From: Lingula anatina
Lineage: Eukaryota; Brachiopoda; Lingulata; Lingulida; Lingulidae
NCBI RefSeq assembly: GCF_001039355.2
Contig: NW_019775577.1
Location: 132,728-163,993 of the forward strand
Length of the DNA stretch: 31,266 nucleotides
Direction of reading: 5' to 3'
Shown here: piece by piece, positions 1 to 10,048 of the stretch
Position numbering within the stretch: the first letter of the stretch is position 1
Layout of the letters: each line of letters begins with the position of its first letter
Translations under genes and position numbers: made by a program
The notes under the pieces: model-generated
The model's input: only the letters and a program-made list of their open reading frames with translations
What the model was told of the DNA's origin: nothing
Databases searched by the model: none

Positions 1-1309
1 GGATTAATTACAAAAAAGAGTAAATTAATAGCTAAACCTCGTTATTTTGCAGGCTAATCTATTTAGTAATTTTTTTCAGGTGAAACAGATTATCATTCTT
101 AAAGGAGGTTTTGATTAGCTTGATCACAGCCACGGCAACTTGTTGTCCATTTGAATTTTTCACAGCTGATTAATTAAAATTTAATAGATTAATTAATGTC
201 ACAAGATTAACCGACCTGAAATGTGTGACAAACCTTATCAAAGTCACTGTACTGTGATTAAAAGCTGCCTGAAAACGACTGTGAAATGAACAACAGTAGG
301 TTGAAACGTTTGTATTTGGTATTATTTTTAACATGAAAATAGTTCTTGAATAATATTGCATTAGCATGATACCAATGGATTCCTGATCCTTATTTTCAAA
401 ATAAGCCTTCTTATCACTGTTTAATAATGTCATAGGTTAACATGTATATTTTTTCACTTGGATAAAATCCACGTTTTTGTTATTTAAATACCGGTTTACT
501 CTTCATAAAATTTATACAAATATAAAACTGCTAGCTTTCCCTGCTATGCCCTTGATTAAACATCCTTTACGAGATATTTTAATTAATCTGTATTTTGATA
601 TGTCTTTTACATTGTATAAGATTTTAAAATTAAAATGTTTTCCCTTTAAATATTTATGCAATAATCTTTAAACATTAACGTCTCATGAATTCAACATTTT
701 ATACCTCGATCTATGACATCCCCTATTTCACTACACCTTTCATGCAAACAAACTGGCAGCGCACCTGTAAATTAATTGGACAATTTATATGGTCATTTTG
801 CTTTTAACAATGCAAAGACCATATTGTGATGTGGTCTAGGCTGATTAAGTAGTAAACTTGATTGGGATCTGGCCTGTGACATGTCTACATATATATAATG
901 TGCTCTAAGCCCGAAAGGTGTTTTTGCCAGTTATGTAAGCATACTTTGTCTTTTTATTACAGATTTGTCTTCTTATTACTTACAGCAACACGGTGAACAG
1001 CAAGCCAGTGAACAAAGGCAACAGATATCCTTCTTTGTAACACACAAAGCATCATCCCTCACAGGACCTGTCGGAATGAATAAAGAAAATATTAGCAACA
1101 ATTAGGAATGTGTTTTCTCTTCAACTTATTTTGACAGTATGTTTTCATAAATAAACTTTCTTATTTCCTGAATGTATTTCTGAAAAGGTTTCCTACTTCC
1201 AGTGAAAGTGAAACAAACAAGTATTTCGATTTTTAACTATACCAACATAAACTTAAATAAATGCGCGAAGAGTAAAGTAATACGTTGTGTACACGAACAT
1301 CACATGTCA
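1..1309. other. No gene recognised
   Basis: This AT-rich stretch has short chance reading frames but none with a recognisable domain, signal peptide or convincing splice pair. It lies downstream of the LU gene that ends at 1310, so its right edge may hold that gene's 3' UTR. I see no clear AATAAA on the minus strand close to the stop codon. Confidence 0.4.
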
Positions 1310-3082
1310 CTATTGCAATATTTGGGTAATGAGGCAAATTGCTATAAAATAATATAACAAACAGCATTGCCAGTTGGTGAAAAACATGTAGTTCCACTTC
1401 AGAACATAGAGGTTGTTAGGATGCTTCAGACACCACACTCGAAGACCGGTTGCAATCAGGATAACTAGTGTCAAGGCTATAACCCTCGCTATGATGGCCC
1501 ATGGCAGGTAAGAGTTGACAATAGCTGCAATGATAGATGAAATAAAACGAATAATAAATGATGACAAACGTAACATGATGTGCTTTGATATCGAATGATT
1601 GAAAACAACAAATAATACAATTGATTTATCAATTATGATACCAATAAGTCGTTATAAAATAAGTCTACATTTTATTATTACAGTCTAAGAAATACGTAAT
1701 GCATCAGTGATACATTCAGTTCGATATTTAAAACAAAAAAAAAACAAAAAAACATCTAGTAGTCGACATTTGAACAATGAAAACTGCACGCCATGTTACA
1801 TCGAATCTGTTTTTCAAGAACAGTTATATTTGCTCAAACAATACAAATACATTTACATTCACCATTTTTTCACTTATCCGTGAATTACCATTGCCTCATC
1901 CTCTGTGCGTGTGTGTGTGTGTGTTTGTGTGTGTGTCACCACCTACCAGTCGGCAACGGGTTAACATTCTTCACTTCAGCATTACATCGGTCTTCATCAC
2001 TACAGTAGCATTCAACACCTTCAAAATCTTCAAACTTTCCCGTTCTGAAGTAACTAAAAAACCTCTCGAATCCTATCATTCTCAAATCCGTTGAGCCTTT
2101 TCGCGCGTAATCCCCAGTCATGTAACGACATCCGTCTCCCTCGGGGCGCTTTGCGGCACAATACCGTAAGCTATAGGCTACCGTATGGTTCTGTGAACAT
2201 ACAAATGATAAAATTTGCATAATAATAATAAGAAGAAGAACAATAATAATAAAAACGATTTATTTATCTAAATTTGTTCTTGTAGACTTTACAAGAATGC
2301 AACGTGAATAAAAAATATAAAAAGGCTTGTAAACGAAATGTAGCAAAGAGCTACATAATATTTATCACTTTTTGAGATTTTACCATTCTACAAGTACAGT
2401 TAAGTTTTTTACATTCAAAAAAAAAAAAGAATAATAAATAAATAAATAAATAAATAAATGTTAACGCCCCAAAACCCACCCCACCCACCCCTTTGATTAC
2501 ATCATTTCCTACGACATTTTTTGTTTAACTCACCTCCTGTTTATTTATATGTCGAAAAGAAAATCCCATCTGTACACAGCCTTCACTGCACTCGGCGGTC
2601 GTGTTCACGGTCGTGTGGCTGCTATTACAGCGCACGTCTCCTAGTGGACCCAACACACTAACGCCATCTATCTCAAGGTATTTGCAGTCGATGCACAGAA
2701 TGCCAAGAACTGAAATTTAACACTGTGTTGATATCAAATTTAGCTGATATATATATATATATATATATATGTGTGCCCCCCTACCCCATCCGCGGAGTAT
2801 AAATCTGGATCCGGGCGGTAACTAATTTTGATATGTGGCTCACTGCTTTGTCTGCTCGTTAGCAAGGATAAATAGCATGGGATTTTTGTTGATATGTTTT
2901 TGTCCCAGAAAGAATGGCGTTTGTACACATAAAAGTATCTTTGCTACAATTTCACATGTTTTAGACATGATCAGATGTTAACGAGACGTGACTGTTTTAT
3001 TTGTGACCACGTTAGAGATTACCTTACCTCTGCGGTTGAATGTGACGAGAAGAAACACTGCAGCCGTACACAGCTGTCGCAT
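1310..3082 (-). CDS. LU (Ly6/uPAR three-finger) domain membrane protein, four exons
   Basis: Exons on the minus strand are 3028-3082, 2534-2709, 1947-2190 and 1310-1524, with junction phases 1, 0 and 1. All donors are GTAAGG, GTGAGT or GTAGGT, and the joined frame gives 229 residues. Residues 1-18 are a signal peptide (MRQLCTAAVFLLVTF). The LU domain runs from about 20 to 150: it opens with CIDCKYLE, continues with VRCNSS and AECSEGC, and closes with the family hallmark CYCSDEDRCN. Exon 4 encodes a hydrophobic helix (about 164-186) and a second hydrophobic stretch at the very C-terminus, so the protein is probably membrane-anchored, by a helix pair or possibly GPI. There is no cytoplasmic signalling domain. 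An in-frame ATG at 3100 is an alternative start, but 3082 gives an exon 1 of 55 bp, the same as in the neighbouring TIR gene. LU proteins are usually surface ligands, receptors or modulators; the function here is unknown. Confidence 0.75.
1906..1937. repeat. (GT)n microsatellite
   Basis: A GT/GTTT dinucleotide run lies directly downstream of the exon 3 donor of the LU gene, within its last intron. Confidence 0.8.
2432..2460. repeat. (AAAT)n microsatellite
   Basis: A run of about seven TAAA-type units follows a poly-A stretch, in the intron between exons 2 and 3 of the LU gene. Confidence 0.8.
2746..2770. repeat. (AT)n microsatellite
   Basis: About 12 AT units in intron 1 of the LU gene. Confidence 0.85.
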
Positions 3083-3523
3083 GCTGGGTGTTAAATGCAT
3101 TAAGCCACAGAGCAAAGAAAGTGCATGTAGTACACGTTTTTACTTCGAATCAATGCGCCTATAATACCAGCCATTGAATAAGACATTGATTTACTATACA
3201 AATAAATTTAAGTGTCTTTTAAAACGCTCCCCCCGGTTGCAGTAATTGTGTTTTTTAGCGAAATAATTAGAACCAGTTAATCTACTTTATTGATTTTTGG
3301 TTTTTTACTATTAATACTTGACGAGGCGTATTTACATAAGATAACGACATTTTCTACCGGTTATTGAACATTTCAACCACAGTAGGTCGGTTTTCATGTC
3401 ATTACCTATACGCTGTAGACAGCTGGTTGAGAACAATGGGTTCGATTTTTTTAACAATCATACTTAAGAGTCGGGGAAAATAAACACAAAGCTTCACACA
3501 ATGTTTCGCCATACCATATGATG

Positions 3524-3529
3524 TTTATT
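3524..3529 (-). promoter_or_regulatory. Candidate polyadenylation signal of the LU-TIR gene
   Basis: The minus strand reads AATAAA about 170 nt downstream of the stop codon at 3696, a normal 3' UTR distance. No other AATAAA lies closer. Confidence 0.4.
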
Positions 3530-3695
3530 CATTCAAAATTATTTCAATAACGTGCAAATAAAAAGTATAGTTGTAACATAAGTGGTATATGTCATTGGCA
3601 GGGAAATAAGAACTTTTCTCAACGATTCTGTGCAACCGATTTTCAGTTCCACATACAGCCTGTTTGATGCAAACATAGACAAAGATATATCAATA

Positions 3696-4540
3696 TCACT
3701 CGCCCCCGTTGCCATTAATCTCAACATCTAATTCAATTTGTTCTTGGTGCAGTCCGTCTCTATCAGCTCTTTCAGCTTGGTTTTCAAGCATTGGCATGAA
3801 GTCCACGATGTCATTAAAAAACTTATCCATAGCGTCTTCATTGGGTTTTTCAAAACGCGGCTGTTTCATTAGTTCTCTTACAGACGCATATTGTTTATTT
3901 TGTTTCAGTTTGCGGTCGAAATCTTCCAAAATTATTGGAATTATTCTTATTTTGTCGTCGTTTAGCTTTTTCCTTGCTCTTCCACATTGGTCATTCACGC
4001 CTTCCATTTCAAAATACCGCGGTGAGACGATCATGATGAACCGACTGCTGGCTTCAATGCCAATGTCTTCCTTTTCTGGAAATACACAAAATGTACAAAT
4101 TTGAATGATTTACTCTGATAATAAACACACACACATACAGCGTGTATTGTTTGAGAACAATGGTCGAGGGTTATTACCCTGTGCTTCAAACTCCTCTTTC
4201 AAACCCAAAAATAATGGAAAACTTTCAACATTAAAAAAGCAGCTTACGTATGGACTTCAATCTTATGGCTGCAAATAAACACATTTGTTAACTACACGAG
4301 TTGAGCATTTGTATCTTTCATTAATATGAAATTCCGCTTACGTCTTGCAATATCCCCGACCCTTTCGTCGGGTTTATATATTCTAAAACCACGGCGTTCC
4401 AACTCTGGTATTAGCCTCCCTTTCACAAACGCTTTGTCCTCTTTTGCGTACTCATTGTACGAAATAAAGGCATGATAGTAGAATCCTAGAAAAAAGAGAC
4501 GCTTGATATTAGAGCATGACAGAGTTAAATCATGGAGTTG

Positions 4541-4623
<83 letters not shown>

Positions 4624-7600
4624 GTAAGAATTAAGTTCAAATCTATAAATTAAAAGATAATAACAGGGTATCAACCAAAAAGAATTTAACCATTTTCTCA
4701 CAATCAACAGACTGAAAGATTTTAATATTAAGATTTAATTTTAATATAAAGTTTTAATTCTTCATCCAACAAACAGTATTCAGGGTAAACCCTGCAGGCG
4801 CAAATGGTCTGTAAGCATTTCACCTTCTTAACTAACCCCTTTTTAGTTTTAACAACAATATTTAAACTCTCATAAATGTTCGACGTTACCAAGATGAAAC
4901 AACATACGAATATTGTATATTAATCCATTTTTTCATTGAGAAACTCAACACGTTTTGACAGCACATATTACCACAACGTTTAACGTTCTGCAGAATGCTT
5001 CCTGGTGACTGACTCTCAATTAAAGAATTGCTTTAATTTACCGTCATAGATGTCGAATATTACCTTTTATTTCACCGGTTTCTCTCCACTCATCTGAAAG
5101 AGTTATGGCAGAGAGCGTTAACATAAATATGAATCATTAGAAATCTGAACATGGATATTGAAGGAAAATTTTTGTATTAAATACGTTGTTATAGATACGA
5201 AACATTTGACGATGGCGGGAGTTTCAGACAGGGTTTAAGTCATACAGCATGCTGTTTAAAAACAGAAACATAATCTAAAAACAGTTGTCCGTCTTATTGA
5301 GTTTCCTTCAGTCTTAACTTTAATATCTGGTCTTAAACCACTATGAAATAAGAAATTAAAATAAAACAGAATCCATGTCTGTTTTTCTCTACCTTTTTCT
5401 CTACCAACGCGTTTGGACAACATTTGTCAGTATACAAAATGCAAATCACTATTGTCTTATAACGCTAAGGGTTATCGTTAACGGCAGCTATTTTTTACCT
5501 TCGGCGTCTCCTTCTTTCAAATCATCTGGAACAATTCAAGCAACGATTACATAATAACAATAATAATAATAATTTTCCATTAAATGTTATAAAATTAAAT
5601 TTGTTAAAATATTAGTTAAAATTATTTACAAAACTGATGACAAACACTGGGCGAATTAAAAGTTTTAGTCTTGCAACCTGAAACCTTCTAGAAAGCATTT
5701 TAGATACAGATGGTGGAAATGACAATGAGGCCTTCGAGCTGTTTTCTTGAAAATGAAATCATGAAAAATATACGCATGCACAATTAGAAAACAAAATAGC
5801 GAACAGCAATTGTCAAACGCCAAGATCTTATTCACGTTGAAATCAAAGTTGCAAATCTTGTAGTGCCTGCCCCACGGAGTGAGAAAATAAACTTACTATC
5901 GCCTTCAAAATTTCTCGTTCTTGCAGTCAACTTTACTCTAAGAATTTTGCCTTTCCGTAGTGCCCAGATAAAAACTATTGCTGCTGAAACTATGATAACG
6001 ATGCCCACGGAAGCACAAGGAATGATGATATTCAACGCAGGTCTCTCACTGGGGATGGCTGCAATCAATGTAAAATAAATATAAACTAAGTTAAAAAACT
6101 GAATTCATACATATACACAATCCGTATTAATGCGATGTGTAATTATGTAGGACAGTATGTTGAATCGAACATTTTGCAAAGGAAAAACATTTGTTACATA
6201 CTGTACCGGTATTGTTAGGCTACAGAGGTGTAAATGCCGACGATTTTCTTATACTTAAAAATTATATTGCATTTCATAAGGACAGTAGTTGACTTAAAAT
6301 TATTTGAAGGCAGTTAAAGATTATTTCAACACCACCTCCTCACGTGGCACCATAGGGTTCCTTTGACAAAGATATCGAACAAACTTGTGGTGTTGCAGTT
6401 TTTGTTTCATCCTTTATTTCATTTCTAAAAATCATCACCGGTACTTGAACGCAAGGGTCAACTATTGGAATTATAGAGACACTATAGCCGATAATACAAT
6501 GTACATGTAACTGTCAGCTGTAATCAAAACAAAATCAAAAGAAAAGAACCGCTTAGGAAAAACACACAATGCGAGTAGGTGTTTCTTCAAAAATTGATAT
6601 GGCATTAATTATGTTGCAACCACTTCATAGGCCTATTTAATAATTACATATAAATATGTAAAGGGCCTACATGTACAGTACACGCACTGGTGGTAATAAA
6701 AACACTCAGTGAAATGTGAGACAACTTTCATATTAAAGAGAGCCAGTCCGACATTCTCACCTGTCAGCTTTTATCTTAGCAGGACTAAATATATAAAATA
6801 CGCATATTTACCGATTCGTACACAGTTACCATGTTAACTTGGAACTGGATACATGCTTCGCTGCAATTTCTGGTGACATTTATAGCGGTCGGGCTGTCCA
6901 TGCAGCGGGGGTCAGCTTGTAAAGCTTGGTTCATAATGGCTATGGCACTCGTCTCATTACCCTCCAGATACATACAATCTACGCATTGTAGTGCTCCTTG
7001 AAAAACACGATGATGGACTAATGTTTCTATTAATTGATTAATTGAATGACAAGATCAGCACACTGTATAAATTTATGGCTTTTAAATTATCTTACAAATC
7101 TTACACGTGCTGACTTTAATAGAAAGGATTGATCAAAACACCGTGATGGCCTTGTATAAGACATTTATATAAAGATCAACTGTAGCTGTATGCTAGATAA
7201 AAAATGCCCAAGCTTTCGGCTAGTGTGCCTTCTTCAGGACTTCTCCGTGGATTTTTATGAATTTAAGTTCCTGAAGCAGGCACACAAGCAGAAAACTCGA
7301 GCTTTAACAGAAGTGACAGCAACACTAGTCGACCAGAACCAGCTTTGTTGTTTGAGCATGTCATTAAAATCGATCGTTTTATACAATTTGTTTAAGCCCC
7401 ATTCGTCCAAGGTCTTAATGAAATAAAAACGAATATATCAAAATAGTCGTTATTAATAATCGACGTATCCGATGCATCACTTTGCGTGTCATAACAAACA
7501 CCACTGTGTGTCAAATATACACCGATACATTTTGTACCGGCGGCACATGTAGCATTCATAGAACACATTTGTGATGTAATGATGTAATAAGCCACGTGAT

Positions 7601-8283
7601 GTAGGTCACAGGTCATGAGTGTGAAGCGGGAAGTGGGGATGCGACGTGGCATGTGATACATGGACTTTTAATTCAGTAATAAATATTTTAATCTTTTATA
7701 TAAATTGTTGTTACAATACCATATCTGGCGACAAGGATGCAGCAGTCTCACAAGAGAGGAAAGTAACAAGTAAGAATATATATAAACATTGACTATAGCG
7801 TAATTGAATGAACGCAGTGTAACTCGTTGAACAGTCACAATGGCGAGCCCATCTATACAGATACCCACTTATCATGAATTTGACTGTAAGTCAGAAGGCG
7901 TTGCCATTAGATGGAGAAAATGGATAAACAGATTGAAAAACAATGTATTTGTTGGTTATGGTATAACAAGTCCGAAAAAGAAGAAGGCTCTCATGCTATC
8001 AGAACAGAGGACTATAAAAAAGCTTGCTGCTTAATTCTCGATTAGACACTGAATAGATTCAGAGCGGGGATTACGCAATAAGCATTCAAGTGGGGCGGCC
8101 ATATTTGATCGGCCATATTTGATTCTGTCAGTCCGCTGTTGTGAATGCTCTCATACATGTACTAACAAACATGCAACTTTTTTATCTTTTAGTTTCGTGA
8201 AAAGCCTCACGTTTTTACTGGTACTTACCAACATTCGGAATAACTATAAAATATAAAAGACAAAAAGCCTGCCATAAGTTCAT
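3696..8283 (-). CDS. LU ectodomain - transmembrane - TIR receptor, eight exons
   Basis: Exons on the minus strand are 8229-8283, 6812-6996, 6351-6510 (tentative), 5897-6058, 5499-5525, 5064-5093, 4342-4485 and 3696-4075. All junction phases agree and give 380 residues. Residues 1-19 are a signal peptide (MNLWQAFCLLYFIVIPNVG). The next exon opens LQCVDCMYLEG and contains DPRCMD and NCSEAC, the first half of an LU domain like its neighbours. Residues about 142-167 form one transmembrane helix (NIIIPCASVGIVIIVSAAIV) followed by the basic stop-transfer LRKGK. Two micro-exons of 27 and 30 bp encode an acidic linker. The TIR domain spans about 209-340: box 1 is YHAFISYNEYAKED, box 2 is around RVGDIAR, then SSRFIMIVSPRYF and RIIPIILEDFD. 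The tail is acidic. TIR domains usually recruit TIR adaptors of the MyD88 type; a three-finger ectodomain on such a receptor is unusual. Exon 3 is the weak part of the model. Confidence 0.75.
4543..4621. repeat. Compound (CT)n(AT)n microsatellite
   Basis: About 43 bases of CT are followed by about 36 bases of AT. It lies in the intron upstream of the first TIR exon, so length variation should not affect the coding sequence. Confidence 0.9.
5064..5093 (-). CDS. Micro-exon 6 of the LU-TIR gene (30 bp, juxtamembrane linker)
   Basis: A 30-bp exon lies between a CTTTCAG acceptor and an AAAAG|GTAATA donor, phase 1 to 1. It encodes D-EWRETGEIK in the joined frame. Being symmetric, it could be skipped without changing the frame of the TIR domain. 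The call rests on splice sites and frame agreement, not on homology. Confidence 0.6.
5499..5525 (-). CDS. Micro-exon 5 of the LU-TIR gene (27 bp, juxtamembrane linker)
   Basis: A 27-bp exon lies between a TTCCAG acceptor and a GAAG|GTAAAA donor, phase 1 to 1. It encodes DLKEGDAE with split codons at both ends. Together with the 30-bp exon it forms a short acidic spacer between the membrane helix and the TIR domain. The evidence is splice signals plus frame. Confidence 0.55.
6351..6510 (-). CDS. Candidate exon 3 of the LU-TIR gene, divergent second LU half
   Basis: Every other LU gene here has a second-half exon of phase 0 to 1 at this point. The only fit I find is this 160-bp open stretch with an acceptor at TGACAG and a weak donor at TATG|GTGCCA. 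It restores the frame between exon 2 (phase 0) and the membrane exon (phase 1). It encodes 53 residues with Cys at positions 5, 20 and 44 (IVDPCVQV, QVCSIS), so it lacks the closing C-x-C...CN motif seen in the neighbours. A better acceptor AG seven bases upstream gives a stop after 11 codons. It may be a diverged exon, a decayed exon, or chance. Confidence 0.35.
7569..7738 (+). mobile_element. Putative LTR end and primer-binding region of an LTR retrotransposon
   Basis: Upstream of the gag fragment are an AATAAA near 7678 and a CTGGCGACAAGGATG stretch near 7724. A TGGCGAC-type primer-binding site directly after the 5' LTR is common in Gypsy/Ty3-type elements. No second LTR is visible, so the left boundary is a guess. 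Confidence 0.3.
7840..8034 (+). pseudogene. Gag N-terminal fragment of a Gypsy/Ty3-like retrotransposon
   Basis: The 64-residue frame begins MASPSIQIPTYHEF and continues with RWRKWINRLKN and KKKKALMLSEQ. This matches the usual start of Gypsy-type Gag proteins: a short leader, PxYxxF, an RWxxW helix, then a KKxALLL segment. It stops after 64 codons and no nucleocapsid, protease or polymerase follows. A piece of an unrelated MITE begins about 30 bp later. It lies antisense in intron 1 of the LU-TIR gene and is a dead remnant. Confidence 0.5.
8066..8152. mobile_element. Right half of an AAATATGGCCGACC-type MITE
   Basis: The stretch AAGCATTCAAGTGGGGCGGC, a doubled GGCCATATTTGAT block and TGTGAATGC matches the right arm of the foldback elements at 23.2-24.1 kb. 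The left arm is missing. It lies in intron 1 of the LU-TIR gene, or just inside its 5' end. Confidence 0.5.
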
Positions 8284-8534
8284 TACGGATTCTTAGTTCT
8301 CACACTTCAAGAACTGACACTGCAGCAAATTTATTCTTGTACATGTACTAGTATGCGTGCGCATATTGCAATGTAAATATCGACTAATACCAATCGAAAA
8401 AAACTGAGCGCGGTTTGAAAAACGAACTTCATTCAGATCGACCCAAGAGGTTTACAATTGCGCAATCAATAAAATGATTGTGGGCCAAATTGGTCCGCTT
8501 TCACATTGAAATCTACGTAAACATATACCTGCCA

Positions 8535-8788
8535 GGGACCATTCCCAGACCCTATCGTACTAACTGTGGATCTATCTATCTCCAAGGGGATTCTCGCTAA
8601 ATTGCAATCAACTTAGGCGGAACAGATGTCTGGCACGCCTACTGGAGGTGCTAGGGGGTTATTAATTATCGTATAGCAGCTTCAGTAGACTTGCCAGACA
8701 TCTAAGCCGCTTAAGCAGAAAGTAATTTAGCGAGAAAAGCCTAGGAAATGGATCGATCCTGTTAGATCGATCTAGGTGTGGGAGCCAA
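8535..8788. mobile_element. Degenerate foldback element (MITE-like)
   Basis: Two arms pair in inverted orientation: GATGTCTGGCACGCCTACTG near 8625 with CAGTAGACTTGCCAGACATC near 8692, and TCTCGCTAAATTGCAATC near 8592 with an AGTAATTTAGCGAGAA segment near 8721. The outer ends have drifted, so boundaries are approximate. There is no coding content. It is a separate family from the 23-24 kb elements. Confidence 0.5.
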
Positions 8789-8789
8789 G

Positions 8790-10048
8790 TCTAATTCTTA
8801 ACAATGTTTACGAAAGAACTAAAACGTCTGAATTAAGTCTTTCAGTTTGATGATCGATTTGCCTCCCAACCGTGCAGGGTTGTATTTGATCGTTAAAATT
8901 CCACTATCAATGACAGAACGACCTTCGGGTCATGTTATCTTATACGTTCAGAGCGCTGAAGGTTTTATTTCGGTTTTTGTTTCATTCGCAGACAAATGAC
9001 AAATAACTTGATTTTCGGTTGAATTACTCCTCGCATTAAGTCCGACAATTTCCATTGTGCACATTTGTTATTCAAAACCACATTATAAATATGGTTGGAG
9101 ACTTTCACGAGTTGTCTACGGGATTTAATATGTAAGATCCAGATTATGTTCTTAAATCTAATATGTAAGATCCTGAAAATATCTATCCATTCGTTCACCC
9201 ATTTATCTAATCTAATCGGTGGATCCCCGATTTATACCGGTGTTCAACAAAGTATTTCTTAAATCATGATAGTGTTTTTATTACTTCACTCAATCTAAAT
9301 CAACACGGTTTTAAGCTCATTCTACAACAACACAAAACGCCATGAGACGGAATAGAGACAATTATAATCACATTTGTTAAGTTAAGAACCACCCCAGCAT
9401 CAGCTACATGTGCATTTACAGTGTATGTTGCACAATCTATACGCATCCTGTCTTATACGATATTGAAATATTCGAATGCAAAAAAATTGGCTGACGCTAA
9501 AAAAGGATATAATTGTAACGGAGAACTTATTGACACGGAATAATAGCAAATAAACACTCCCAACTAAAGCATCGGTTCTGCAGTTTCACACAAAAAAGTT
9601 CCAGTGGCTGACATCTTTGTAACATCACTCTCATGGACACATGCACACATCTTACCCTATCAGGAACAATGTTACAACACTCTCATGGGCACGTTCACAT
9701 ATACTTAGCCAGGGAACTGAATTAAGTTTTTTTTAAGTAGCCCATTTCTCGCCTATATATCTATATATATGATATATATAAGACAAAAACATCATTTACA
9801 GAATTTAGAGTTTTTTCAGAGTTTAATAGAAACATATAATATTGTCAAAAAATTAACGAACGTAGATATTTCTATTCAAGATACATGTATATATATACAA
9901 TATATTATCTTTGCTTTAAGTTCTACGGGGTGAAGTACATGTATTTTGCGATGCAACAGTATGGTCCAAAAGAGGTATGCAATGTACAGTGCATAATAGT
10001 GCATAAAAGTCACATACATGTATATTGGTACTGGTACCAATTGCCATC
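8790..10048. other. Intergenic, no gene recognised
   Basis: This separates the 5' end of the LU-TIR gene from the 3' end of the mucin-LU gene. It holds a short local duplication of TAATATGTAAGATCC (near 9128 and 9160) and a diverged 60-bp duplication around CACTCTCATGG (near 9625 and 9680). The LU-TIR promoter should be near 8300-8700, but I see no clear core element. Confidence 0.4.

Noticed and set aside
3709-4104. Plus-strand frame of 131 codons
   Set aside because: It is antisense to the TIR exon, which has clear homology on the minus strand.
7392-7661. Minus-strand frame with a Cys-rich stretch (CSMNATCAAGTKC) that resembles a PAN/apple domain
   Set aside because: It overlaps the probable LTR of the plus-strand retroelement, has no phase-matched splice partners in the LU-TIR gene and contains too few domain landmarks.
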